64,000 nt of DNA, from contig CAXAMN010021573.1 in assembly GCA_963970005.1 (NCBI GenBank), forward strand, positions 877,599 through 941,598, given 5' to 3'. The notes below the pieces were generated by a model. That model did no database searches and was not told the DNA's origin. It was given only the letters and a program-made list of their open reading frames with translations. Made by a program: the position numbers and the translations under genes. Shown here one piece after another: positions 25,681 through 36,914 of the stretch; position 1 is the stretch's first letter; each line of letters opens with the position of its first letter. Origin of the DNA: Durusdinium trenchii. Lineage: Eukaryota > Sar > Dinophyceae > Suessiales > Symbiodiniaceae.

Positions 25681-25720
25681 TAGGTATATCATGGTACATC
25701 ATTACCAGTAAGAGTGGATG
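25681..25720 (+). repeat. family M fragment (left end only)
   Basis: TCATTACCAGTAAGAGTGGA matches the left end of copy 1; the rest of the element is absent. Confidence 0.5.
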
Positions 25721-25929
25721 TTTTCCGCACTTCCATCTCATCATGACTCAGCACAAGCGTACTGGGCAGCCTAACATCTAACAATCCCCAGACCCTCCAA
25801 AGACATGAGTTACTCATGCGCCAGACGTCTTTGCTACTTCACGCCAATCTCACGGTCTGTGACATCTTTGAACTCACTCCTTTTCCATGTTTTTGCTCGA
25901 GTTCAAGCATTTCGTGCAGCGATCCATGC

Positions 25930-28900
25930 TTATCTGCCTTTGGCAGACTTGTTGATCGTCGAAACTTTCAGCTTGGTAACTAAAAGTCGAACTCGTGAAA
26001 CACGAACATTGCCAACTTCCATTTTTTTTGTATTGCCGCCGGCTAACAGCCTTCAGCAACTTCATTCCATCTTCGTCCTGAAAGGTATGCATGTAGCGCA
26101 GGTTCAATCCTTGGTTGCCACCCCACGATTTATGTTTTTATCTGTGAAATAGTTCCAAATCGTGTTTCAAAGGTTAGAAACCTACAGGGGTCCCCAAAGG
26201 AAAGCAAAAAAACACGATCTTGCTGTCAGGTAGGACTCAAAGATCTCAAAATCAACTGGACTCCAAGGTTCGTTGTCCCAATACCACATCCAGCAATGCA
26301 TGTTGGAAAGCCTAGTTTGCTAGTGCCAGGTCCACCTACAAAGTTTTAAAACCCATAGACCCACTACAGTGGAACAAATAGAAAAGTTGCAGAATCAGCG
26401 CTGCCATGAAGCATGCGCTTTTGGGACCATGATCCAGCTTACATCGCCCATCCTCCAGGGTTCTACAGCTATTGAGCGCGACCGGTGTCAGGATATAATA
26501 TTTTTGATCTACTGGCTATGGTCGTCCTGATAGAGTGCGCTGTGAGAACACGGTGCTGACGCAAGAAGATGAACCCTGCTTTGCTAATATGCTGTGCTTG
26601 CTCAGGTGTCCTCAGTCGAGCTTAGAAACAAGTAGGGCCTGCCCCGAAAGATACATCGATCCACTATTAGCTATAGTAGCTAGTACACACGACCTGAAGC
26701 CTTGCATGCTTTGGGCCATGGACCCTGGGCTGTCCAAGTGACAAGTAGCGAGCCGCGCGCTCAGACAAGTTGAAGTATCTGCAAAGTGCAGTCCTTGTTC
26801 GCTTGAAGTTCGAGGAGCTTTGAACATTACCACGATCATTACTGGTCGAACCAAAAAAAACACATACATTCTCGAGATTTGGGACGGGACGCATGGCAAT
26901 GCAGGTATCCCTCAAGCATTGATCAACAGCGGGTACCATTTTCAACTTCCTTGGAGCCTCCGTTGGTTGGTTCAATGCTACCCGGTTGACAGCATCGCGC
27001 AACCACTCGCAAAGGATCCTAGCATTCCATCCCTTTGAGGCAAGGTATGCTCCATGGACTTTTTTATAAAGCATGCGGTGTGTAAATCGCCTCTGGGAAT
27101 GTGGCAACTTTTCTTGTTTGGTGTAGGCATCGAAGTCGTCATAGGCGGACTGCAAAGAGTCAAATGCTTGCATTCGCAATAGCATGGACCTTGGACGCTT
27201 CGGTGCACATGTTTCTAGGTCTGACCATGCACCTCTACGAGAACGAATGGCATGGATCAGCTTGCCAGGCATGCGGCCCTGGGAACAGGTTTGGAAGGGA
27301 TTGATCCAGGGTTTTAATCACGAATCGGATAACGCAAAAAAAAAGGAAAACATTGCTAGGCAGGCAGGGATTAGTTACAATGCTCCACCATTTGCTGTGG
27401 CTACAAGGCCCAAATTCAAAATATGAAGTGCGCAGTGCTTCAAGAGGTCCACATGGAAGTGCCGAAGAAAAATCCACGGGCCTGGGACCGCTGAATGTTA
27501 TTATTTGTGCGAGGCACGGGTCAAGATCAGCCTGAAAAGAACAAATGAAAATTGAAAAGGTTCAAATCAGGTAGCCATGTTGCAAAGTGGGACTGGCAAT
27601 TGGTCCGCTATAAACTCTGCTGTGTTTCTTTAAGTCAGTGTAGTCATTGACTCCCCCCGTTGATGCTTTGCATCTGAAACACACATGGTTTCCCACCCAA
27701 TAAGCTTTGTGCTGCAGCATGTATCTGAAAAAGGCCTGGTCGCCCCGTATCTCACTGACTAAGCATCGAGTGCCATCAGATAGACCCAAGTCACTCAGTT
27801 TGTTGAAACTTTGCACAATGCACCGCAGTACAGGGTAAAGTGTGGTTTCGGGGTCAATGATCAGCTCGGAACGGATCGAGAACAGAAGTACTCGTGAATG
27901 TCTGGTGCTGCGAGGCCTCCATAAAGGTAGATTCATAAAGAATCCATATATTTTTTCCTGTACACCAATGAATCCCAAGTTGGCTTCATCACCATAAAAA
28001 CCACATGTAAGCACAGGCCGATTAAGTTCAGCACGAAATTGTTGAGTTTGAACTGCCCAAGGATCATTCATGTTGTCCAAGTGTTGCCAGAACTCCCGCT
28101 GTCTATCCATCGAAATATCAACTTTGCAATCCTCATACAAAAATTTGACAACTTCAAATGGTTGAAGCAATGGCAGCGTCATCTCGATTGTTGTTCCATC
28201 CATCTTCGGGCCGTTGACAGGACATGTCACTTGTACCGGTTCCTGAGAGTGGCCAATGTGGTGTCCCTTCAACATGCGTGTATTTTTCACCACTTGAGTT
28301 TCTTTACAAAAATGAAACAAAACACATATCATAATCAATCACAAACAAGGGTCCACTGGTAAGTTGGCATTTCGATAGAAATCCCTGGACCTATTGCGTT
28401 TGCAGCTATATTGTGCAACCTTTCTTGTCCAAGACGATGTGAAGCCTTTGGCCTCCTGTCCGAATGTTTTCAAGTTTAAATTACAAAGGTCAAAGGACCA
28501 ATGATATTAATTGGCTCAACAGCTGCTCACACATGCTCCCAGCCTTGAACGTAGACTGGGCAGCTTCCACTGCTGCACAAGCGGAGGTTGCCTGAACCAT
28601 GAACCACTCCAATTTTTCCATGGATCTACACAGTAAACTATAAAGTTTTTGTATGTGCAGTGCAATCGTTTCAGATCAATATTTGCCAAAGTACACCAGA
28701 TGCAATCTTGTCAAGCAGATTCTCTCGTAGTGGCCCTGCATCATCACCAGTACCAGCACCTTGCGGCAAACGAAGAATGAATCGATGTATCGAAATGAAA
28801 TTGGTTTCCCCAGATTATCGATCGACCGATAGGAATGCCGGCAGGCAACAATATTGACAAAATCAATTGCACTCATTCTTTCCTTCGCCAGGTGCATTCG

Positions 28901-29137
28901 GGTTTGGTGATCCAGGAGTGGCAATCACCCACCAAATGCACGTGTAGAGACATGTCGACTTGACTCAACTACAGTTGTACTTGATCTATATATGATCGGA
29001 TCGATTGAATACACAAATGCAAAGGTTGATGGGTCCATGGCTGCCACACCAAGTCTAGCGAAATGCCACCTAGCTATGCAAGCTAGTTCATCCGAGTAAA
29101 TGTTCAAAATCTTGGAGCTGGCCCAACCTGTGATCAC
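25930..29137 (-). CDS. multi-exon transposase-like dinoflagellate multicopy protein (exon set)
   Basis: Minus-strand exons that read as one protein, boundaries approximate. 29137-28925: ARLGVAAMDPSTFAFVYSID, RSSTTVVESSRHVSTRAF. About 28880-28750: IDFVNIVACRHSYRSIDNLG. About 28300-27565 is the best: FYGDEANLGFIGVQEKIYGF, EIRGDQAFFRYMLQHKAYW, then CFRCKAS. About 27530-27380 follows. About 27180-26950: AYDDFDAYTKQEKL, GWNARILCEWLRDAVNRV. The last is about 26080-25930: QDEDGMKLLKA, then RVSRVRLLVTKLKVSTINKS before TAA at 25932-25930. The layout (Asp-rich core, a CXXC finger, an 'ILCEWLRDAV' helix, a terminal DED segment) resembles TNP2/CACTA-like transposases that dinoflagellates carry in many copies, but this is recalled similarity, not a search. 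It starts 16 bp after the neighbour's stop, so the two could be one transcription unit. Confidence 0.5.
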
Positions 29138-29152
29138 CCATTTGTGACCTGG

Positions 29153-32100
29153 CTAGGCAGCTGCTTTGTTCTTTTTGGGTGGCTTTGCCTTTAAAGGTTC
29201 CAAAGCTTTGTCATATTTCTTCCCGGCATCCGTAAGCTCAGTGGAAAGCTTATTCAAGATGTCAGGTTCCTGCAGCACGAATCACATGCAATCATATACC
29301 CGCTTCTTTCTTCACCACATTAGCTTCAGAAAAAACAAGTGCCTGAGAATTGTCCAAAGCCTTTTGAAGGGCAGACCTTTTCTCCTCCATTGAAGCCAGT
29401 GTGTCCCCGATATCCTTCGAAATTGCATCCCGTAGGTGGTCAGACCTGAATGAACCATGACTATAACACCTATATCGATTTTGACTTGCGATCAAACAAC
29501 ATGATATCGAGAGCCAAACAGCGAAGAAAGATCCTTGCTCTTGTCAGCCCCGTTCTTGATCTTTGTGTTTGCATTGCCGATGGCCTGATGTTTTTTGTTT
29601 CCATGAAAATTGGGTAGAATGAAAAACAATAATATCAAATATATTATATTTCCTTCCCCCCCACCTTTTTGGCGTCTTTGATGGCGGTCTTTTTCTCTGT
29701 TGCTTTGGCGGTTTCCTCGTTGTTATTGTCCTTTTCTTTCTTGCTCTTCTTGGTCTTTTTCTTGTTTTTTTTGCTCTTGTTCTTCTTCTTAGATGTCTCC
29801 TTCTTTTGCTTCTTCTTTTTCTTTCCCTGATCATGCATATGTTGATCCAATGTTTGCATTGGAAGTACTATAGTTCGATCATTCAAAGATAAAACATGTC
29901 GCATGTACAGAGCTGGACGAAGAACTTGAACTGGAAGATTCATCAACCGCTTCATATAGTCTATCCAAAGACTCCTCTTGAACCTCCTCAGCAGCGTCCT
30001 CGTCCAGGACAAGGTACTGCTTGAGTTCCTGAATAAGTCACATGTTATTGCACATTCTCGATAGAACCTGCTACAATCTACCACACACATATGCAACTGA
30101 CATAGGTCATAGCTTAGCCATGTGTCTGGTGCCTCTGGAAAATCTCTAATTTCGCTTTTGGTCAGCTCAGGGTCATCGTGCTTGCGCTGCATTATAGCAC
30201 TGGCAATCTCAGGTCCAAAACGTGTCACCAGTTCTTTCTCCAAAAACCATTTCCTGACACCTCTTCGCTTTTGGGTATGTCGTTCTCGTATGTTTTGAAG
30301 AAATTTACTTTTCTTCCACTCCCCTGAGGCGCTGTTCCAGGCATCATACAAAATGCTGTTCATCGACTTGCCTAAGCAGCACACATGCATGCACATAATA
30401 CAACCTCATGCATGGATATCACGATATGTGCCATGTTCCTAGCTGAGCCAGATACTTCCATATGCTGCAGCCCCCATCTTTCTAATCTCCACAGGAGTGT
30501 ATGGGCCTAAGACTGTACTGGGGAAATGCAATTCAGAATGAACGTGTGCAGCTCAAAACTCAGACACAGACTCCGAATCGATCGAAAGTACTTCATGTAC
30601 CGAGCATGTGCAGCTTTGCGCCTTTTCTCAATTTCTTCAAGTTGTTCTGGTGTCTTGTCTTCTTTGTCTTTCTTGTCTTTTTTTGAATCTGCACCATTCT
30701 CTTTCACTTGTTCATCTGGTTTTCCTGTCGAATCTGTACCATTCTCTGCTGGCTTCTCTGATGGTTCTGCCGTCTCTGGTGCTTCTGGTGCTGCTGGTGC
30801 TTGCACTGGTTGTTCTGCTTCCTGTTCCATGTCCAGCCTTGCTCGGTTGCCACTTTCCTGCAGCTGTTCAACTGTTGAGGCCCGCTGCAACTGGGCTGCA
30901 ATGTCTTCTAGTGATGGCTCTGACCCGGAGGGTGTTTGCAGCAAGGTTTCGGAGCTGTGTGATCTGGAAGCCGAGTACTGTGACGGGGGTGACTCTTTAT
31001 AGTCCCATTCATGCCACGATGACTTCCTTTGCCATGGTGGTGGCCAATCCCAGCCCCGTGTCATCCATGATGGAGCATCCTCCCGCCATTGGCTGTACCC
31101 GCCCCATCCACCCCAGTTGCTCTCATCCCAGTCTTCCCACTGTTTGTTTTCCCACCGCACCGCAGGTGTGAATGAAGTGATCCACACTTCAGGATCATCC
31201 CATGGCCACTGCCGCTCCTTGCCCTTCCCCACCTCTTCTGGAGCTTTTGCTGCTGTTTCTGCATCTTTGGGTGTTGATGGTGCTTCTGGTGCCTTTGTCG
31301 GTGCTGTTGATGGTGCTTCTGGTGCCTTTGTCGGTGCTGCATCACTGGGTAAAGACATAGGTTCTGCTTTTCTGGGTGTTGATGGTGCTTCTGGTGCCTT
31401 TGTCGGTGCTGCATCACTGGGTAAAGACATAGGTTCTGCTTCTTTGGCTGTTGATGGTGCTTCTGGTGCCTTTGTTGCTGCTGCATCATTGGGTAAAGAC
31501 ATAGGTGCTGCTTCTTTGGCTGTTGGTGGTAGTGCTTCTGATGTCTTTGCTGCTGATTCTGCTGGTGTAGCTGCCGGTTCTACTACTTGTACCTCGGATG
31601 CCTTTGTTGCTGCTTCTGCTGCCTTGTCTTCGAGAGGTGCTGCTGTTGCTGCTGCTGTTGCTGCTACTGCTGCATCTTCGGTTGTTGATGGCATTGATGG
31701 CTTCCCTTCTGATGCCTCTAGATCTGTCTTAGCTGCCAGGCTTGCTGTTCGTTGCTCTTCTTTTGCTGCATCTTCGGTTTTTGGTGGCTGTACTTCTGGT
31801 GCCGTTGCTGCTGCCTCACCAGTAGTCGGTGGCTGCTCTGCTGTTGGTGCTGCATCTTTGACTTCTCTGGGTGCTGATGGTGACGCTTCTGATGTCTTTG
31901 CTGCTGCTTCCGCTGTGTTTGTTTGTGTAGCTGGCGGTTCTACTACTTGTACCTCTGCTGTCGGCTTTTCTAATTGCGAGGGTGCCTCTGTTGCTGCTTC
32001 TGCTGCCTTCTCTGATGCCTGGGCTGCTGCTGGTGTTGGAGGAGATGCCATTGCTGCTGCCTCCTTTGGTTTCTGTGCATCTGTTTCTTTCTTTTCTGGT

Positions 32101-32389
32101 GCATCTGTCTTTTCTGGTGCTTTTGGGACTTTAATCTTTCTCACCACCGTCACAACTCTGCGTTTCTTACTATCTGAAGCACCTCCGCGAAATGAAAAGT
32201 CGACGTTTCGAACACAAACGAATGCATCAAAAGCACATCGATATATCGAAATATATTTTTTTTGGTGTGTGTGCAGGTATATGTGCCTGGAACAGGCACA
32301 GGCACGGATTCTTCAGGTGTCACAGAGGTTCTTCTGCACTTAGCCTGTCTTAGATACTCTTTAAGTTCTGCATCTGCTTGGTCTGCCAT
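29153..32389 (-). CDS. 8-exon gene: Ala/Pro/Glu-repeat, Trp-rich, Lys-rich multicopy-type protein (831 aa)
   Basis: Proposed exons (5'-3', minus): 32389-32338, 32173-30572, 30371-30133, 30028-29909, 29826-29665, 29584-29523, 29445-29304, 29269-29153. They total 2496 nt, or 832 codons with the TAG stop, and every phase closes. The start is MADQADAELKEYL. Exon 2 holds Ala/Pro/Glu-rich repeats (copies of KAPEAPST and EPMSLPSDAA, about 31245-31500) and a Trp-rich stretch (31010-31220). Exon 3 encodes ILYDAWNSASGEWKKSKF and RRGVRKWFLEKELVTRFG, wording I associate with dinoflagellate multicopy proteins of unknown function. Exon 4 is acidic and ends in a Ser run. Exon 5 is a Lys-rich, probably nuclear or coiled segment. 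The C-terminus is Lys/Pro-rich (LKAKPPKKNKAAA). Four introns use GC-AG and three GT-AG; the last is only 34 nt. Molecular function is unknown. Confidence 0.72.
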
Positions 32390-33630
32390 CGGGATCCAAA
32401 CAAAATGTCCAGATCGTAAGCTTTGCTGAAACCCTAACAGCAACGGGTTTGTAAAAGTTCAACAATGAACCCTGCATGGACACTGTTTGTGTCAACAATC
32501 AAGATAAAATAGACTTAGTGGTGTCTTTCCTTCTCCTGCAGCGCTGGTTCCAAAAACAGCTCATGAATTTAGATGAATTTAGTGTGTACCAGCCCCCCCC
32601 CAAATCACGCTTATCTCACGGGTAGGGACCGTCCTTCACGGGTACAGTGTGTCCTTCACGGCTATCTCACGGTCACTATTTTATATGGGAATTGAAAGGC
32701 CCATCAAATTTGGTATGTCTCACATGGTAAAGTGTATGCCCAGCTCTATTGCAGTTGAACGGGGTCTGGTACTGCAAAGTGGAGCTGTGAAAAGAGCAGC
32801 TTGGCCACAGGTTTGGAACTTTGCCCACTCAGCAAGGCCGGTTCTGCCGCGGTGCATCGCAAGTCGCAAGGCGTGAACTAGGCTCAATGGTTATATTCCC
32901 AGTGATATGAAATAAGTCAATTCGAAGAACACTGAAACACTGTTCTGATGATCTTGGTTTGGGGCTCCCTGTGGAAAAATGAGCCACTCAGCTCCAGGAT
33001 CTAGATCTTCTTCAGACCTCAGGGTGGAGAAATACTGCTGTTAGGACACATCTACATAATTAGGATATTGAGTAGTGGACGGAATCAGCTAAAGGAACTA
33101 GCACTCCCTGTACCTTTGCATTGGCCAAGAAGATCTTGATAGTCTTGAGGCTCGCATGGCTCCATTTGTATGGAACCCGTTTGGCCTAAGAGTTCGATGT
33201 TGATCGCGTTCAAGTCAAGTGTTGCGAAACCTCCAAGGTTGGGCACCAATGGCTATATTATTTCGAGCTGGTGACCCATATATCAAATATTTTGGAAATA
33301 ATATATAGCCTTTGGGGCCCTTGCACCTGATCTAAGCCAAATGCGGGTTTCTTTTTGAGCTTTTGTGCAGCCAACTTCAGGCACGCCAACAAGTAACATG
33401 TTTGTTTGTCCTGCCGTACTGGAGTTTGCCGCAAACACAACAAGTACAAGACTATAGATTAGAACACTGGGTCCATAGTCAGTCGGTGTAGTTCACAGAT
33501 GCGCCGTCCAAATTCTTTCGGGTATTCCTGTGTGGCCTTCAAAAGAGGTCCACCTCGCCTAGGCCAGAATCTAAATTTAACAATACATTACACAATCCCT
33601 AATGGTCATTGCATATGTTCTCTTGGATAT
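32390..33630. other. spacer between two minus-strand genes
   Basis: About 1.2 kb between the stop of the acidic gene (33631) and the start of the 831-aa gene (32389). It contains a short repeat of TTCACGG/ATCTCACGG (32617-32665). No promoter motif is recognisable. Confidence 0.5.
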
Positions 33631-34926
33631 TTAGGTTCCGGACACTACTTTCTTTCCTGCCTTATTGAAGTAGACAATCGAAACACCCTTGCTGGTCAGC
33701 TTCTTCCGCTGTTCCTTGGTCATTTTCTTGTAGAGCATTGGAGCCCATGGCCTTAACCGGCAGCAGGCTTCGAGGTTTGTTCCATGACGACTTAGATAAA
33801 TTTGATTTGAATGCAATCCTGATTCTTCTTTCACTTCATCTCGATCACCCAGGGCCCCGTGCATAGTCCCGAAGCAACGTGATGGCTTGCAGCTTTGCGA
33901 TCCCCACCAGCCAAGCCAACTTGGCAACCGGCGTTCCGTGCAGGTCATAATGTATAATGGATTCAAATGCATCTCTGGCACTCTTCCTCATTTTCCTTTG
34001 TGCCTGAGAAAACTCTTGGCCGGTGCCCTAAAGTAGGCAGTAGGCATGGGCAATCAACCATCTACACCATCAAATTAAATAGCTGCAAACAGGCTACAGC
34101 CAACAGGCTTTCAGAATCCTTGCAGCCATGCGCCAGATCATGCTCTGCCTTGGCTACCTCGCCATCGAACTTTGCATCAAAGCTGGGCACCTTCTTTAGA
34201 AGTGGCTTTACCTCCTAAGGTTGCAGTATTCTGAGTAATAATGGTTGAACTATAAAAATTACCAGCATGGCCAGCTTGGAAATGAAAGCGTTCGAATTCA
34301 CAAATAGCAGTCCTTCATGATGTTCTTTTTGGGATCTCCTTCATCGGCAGAGTCCAAAGCAACCTCATGCATAGATTCATGTTCCTGCCCTGCGGGATTC
34401 CGCCAATCAGGTGCAGTAGGGCCGGTGCAAAGTGAAAAGTACATGTCCAAAACTGATTGGACTGTCGGAAGTGACGGTACACTAGTACCATACGTCTCTG
34501 GATCTCGAACTTGTGCCGGAATCACAAATTTTTCTGCTCTTTCTGCTGAAAAGTACAAGACCCTCCAGCCTGCCCATGCACTTGCTGACAGCTTCGTGTT
34601 TTCTGCCGCTGCTGCATCAGCAGGTTTGGGTGTTGCTGCATCAGCTGGTTTGGGTGCCTCTAACACATCAGCAGGTTTGGGTGTTTCTGCAGGTTTGGGT
34701 GCCTCTGATTGGTCATGCTGTTGGTGCACATCATCAACAAATTCATCACTGGTCAATATTTCTTCTTCTTCAATTTCTTCAATTTCAATAATTTCTTCAT
34801 CGCTGGTTTTGTCACCACACTGCATTGCACAATCATCAGCGCCAACTGCATCATCGTGTTCTGTTTTGTTTTTTTTGGGCGGTGGCTCAATTGCGGTTGG
34901 GCTTGCTGCTTCTTCATTTCCTCCTC
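33631..34926 (-). CDS. 3' exons of an acidic EAPKPAD-repeat gene
   Basis: Exon 34926 to about 34305 follows a TTCAG acceptor and encodes EPPPKKNK, a Glu/Asp-rich stretch (EEIIEIEEIEEEEILTSDEF), EAPKPAET/EAPKPADA repeats, then SASAWAGWRVLYFSAERAEK and SLPTVQSVLDMYFSLC. Exon 34214-34066 encodes KPLLKKVPSFDAKFDGEVAK and HDLAHGCKDSESLLAV. Exon 34027 to about 33870 encodes QRKMRKSARDAFESIIHYDL and AKLQAITLLRDYARGP. The last exon ends MLYKKMTKEQRKKLTSKG...KKVVSGT with TAA at 33633-33631. Acceptors TTAG|G at 34215 and 34028 are clean; donors are not all resolved. The repeat style resembles the neighbouring 831-aa gene. Function unknown. Confidence 0.55.
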
Positions 34927-35089
34927 CTGAACTTTATAGATCGATTATCCACAACACATATGTGCACGTGTGCTCAAATTCCAAAACTGAAACAGAAAGC
35001 TGCAATGATAAATCTCACCTGCCCCCAAAGCCGCAGCCGGAAGTATCGGTTTGCCTCTCTTCTGCAGACCAGCTTCCTGCCAATGAACT

Positions 35090-36690
35090 ATAGATCTAGA
35101 ACTAAGAGCCCAAAATATGGTCCTATTTTGCAAAGTTGTGTGCTCGACCAACGTGCCTCAAACACCATCGAGAGCAGCCGCTTGATCTTGAACATGCTGC
35201 TCTCTGAGGTCCTAGCCGCAGATTGGTTGAGGCGATTCCCCAAAAAATATATAAGGTCCTTGTTTGGGATGTTCTTCCATGTCTCATAATGCAATAGGAT
35301 GCTAAAGCTTTTTGAAGCTTCGCTTCCTGCTCTGCCCAGTCCTGCGCAGTTGGTTTAATCTGCACCCGTCAAACTTAAGATCTAGTCTTTTGCGCTGCGT
35401 TTGTTCGCTAGTTCGTACTTCATTGATTTGTCCTTCACGGCCACTGTGACCTTATGGTCATTGGTCAGGTGATGATCAACCGCCACTTCCACCAAAGTCT
35501 CCTGCATGTGTAGGCAAAAAGAACATAGGTTTCGGACACAAAGCAAAAAACACATGCACATACAGCGAGTGCAACCCACATGGCTGCATGGGGCAGGCCT
35601 TCATTTCCACCAGGGTTGGTGGGTCCACCGCGAACTGGGCCAAATATGTCATGAGGAATTGCACGGTTCGATCAAGCTCCACCTGGGCTTATTTTGATCG
35701 ATGTTTTTGTTCATTCTAGCTAGATCGAATTTCCTTGTACTGTGAGTTCAACTCGGGTATCGGCATCCTTCTCAGATATAGGGATAGTGGATTGAGACTC
35801 CTTGTCTCGAGAGTCTGCTGGACCCCCCTGCCAGAGGTCCACAAAGGAAAATACTGCTGGAACCTGGGAACAGATACATGCATCAAATCTCCCAAAACTT
35901 TGATGTGTTTTGCATCGATCTACATCGTTGCAATCTAGAAACTCTTCCTTCTGACAAATTTTTTTGGATCTTGCCGTCAGGTAGGCCAGATTTCTTTCCC
36001 AATTCGACGAATCGGTCTGATCGAAAAAGCCCACCATTGGATGAAAGAATATCTTCATAAAGGGCCTCACGTACATCCCAAGTTGTTCGGTTGATTCTCA
36101 TCTAGATATGATGAATCATTTGATCATTTGGCCAGTCTCGAACCTTCAGCTCACTCATTCGCTTCAGGTTCGGCTTGGTGGTTGGCATGGCAGCGAGCCG
36201 CACACGAGTGTGCAAGTGAAAAAAAGAACCCGTGGGAGATCGTGGAAAAATGACCATGCATTCATGACGTTTGAATGGTGCAATGTCCGCTAAACATAAT
36301 CCGGGTCCTAACTTGAGAGCCATTCGCACGTCAGCAAAAGACAATCACGATTGCTGAAATATCCGATTCATACTAAACGTTGCAAAAAATCTGTAGAAGT
36401 AAGAGCACCTGAATCCAGCTCTCCATATTTGCCTCGGTGTTGCCGGAAATCGATGGTTATGTTTGGCGACCTAGTACCGGGGGCCAGACGTTTCCGCACT
36501 GCATGGGCAAGAGAACGAGACGTTGCACCATTGCAGGCACAAGATAATGAGGAATACGACAGATCGCAAGTTGTTTTGTTTAATTCATGAGTTCTGGCAA
36601 GAAGACCTTGGTGTCGTTCAAAACATATTAAACATTCTGTCAAATGAAGATAAGATCTTCTAAAAAGAAGCAAGGTTCATGCAAAATGAA
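35090..36690 (-). CDS. 5' exons of the same acidic gene (boundaries uncertain)
   Basis: Several exon-like minus-strand stretches lie upstream of and in line with 34926. 36690-36610 encodes RVTHVFDKDGAYPQLFILHE. 36590-36410 has two readable frames. 36340-36105 encodes LKLGPGLCLADIAPFKRHEC. 36100-35960 encodes TTWDVREALYEDILSSNGGL. 35682-35560 encodes ELDRTVQFLMTYLAQFAVDP after a CCCAG acceptor and before a GTGCAT donor. 35501 to about 35390 encodes ETLVEVAVDHHLTNDHKVTV. About 35360-35130 encodes KPTAQDWAEQEAKLQKAL, then in another frame HYETWKNIPNKDLIYFLGNR. The first stretch ends about 95 bp from the copia insertion. Some frame changes have no clean intron, so part may be decayed. Confidence 0.4.
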
Positions 36691-36787
36691 AAGCTGCGGG
36701 TAGGCACCGTCCTTGTCAAAGACATGAGTTACTCTCGTCTCGGAAGACGTGGGAATCAGCTGTATTGCACAATATTGCGTGAGGGTC

Positions 36788-36866
36788 TGCAAAGCGTGGC
36801 GCCCCTTTTCTAAGACCTCAAAAGGGCTGCAAATGTACGTGTACAAACTGTATGTATGTGTCTGCA
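36788..36866 (-). repeat. 3' LTR of the copia element (79 bp)
   Basis: Exact copy of 42496-42574. It is preceded on the minus strand by a polypurine tract and followed by the GGGTC target duplication at 36783-36787. Confidence 0.93.
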
Positions 36867-36878
36867 CCCCCCTAAAAG
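36867..36878 (-). other. polypurine tract of the copia element
   Basis: Directly upstream of the 3' LTR the minus strand reads CTTTTAGGGGGG. A purine run abutting the LTR is the usual plus-strand primer of LTR retrotransposons. Confidence 0.75.
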
Positions 36879-36914
36879 CTATACAGGGAGGGATATGCTT
36901 TTCAGACACTTCCA

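Larger units (their letters stand above)
20785..25929. other. mostly non-coding
   Basis: Contains family X copy 2, a CA microsatellite, the weak FGEQ exon candidate at 23.5 kb, and stretches with several open frames in GC-rich DNA (23.4-23.8, 24.8-25.2, 25.4-25.7 kb). No gene could be supported. Confidence 0.5.

Noticed and set aside
31117-32343. 408-codon plus-strand ORF rich in Ala/Ser/Gly
   Set aside because: It is the antisense of the Ala/Pro/Glu repeats of the minus-strand gene at 29153-32389. Codon structure and splice signals favour the minus strand.
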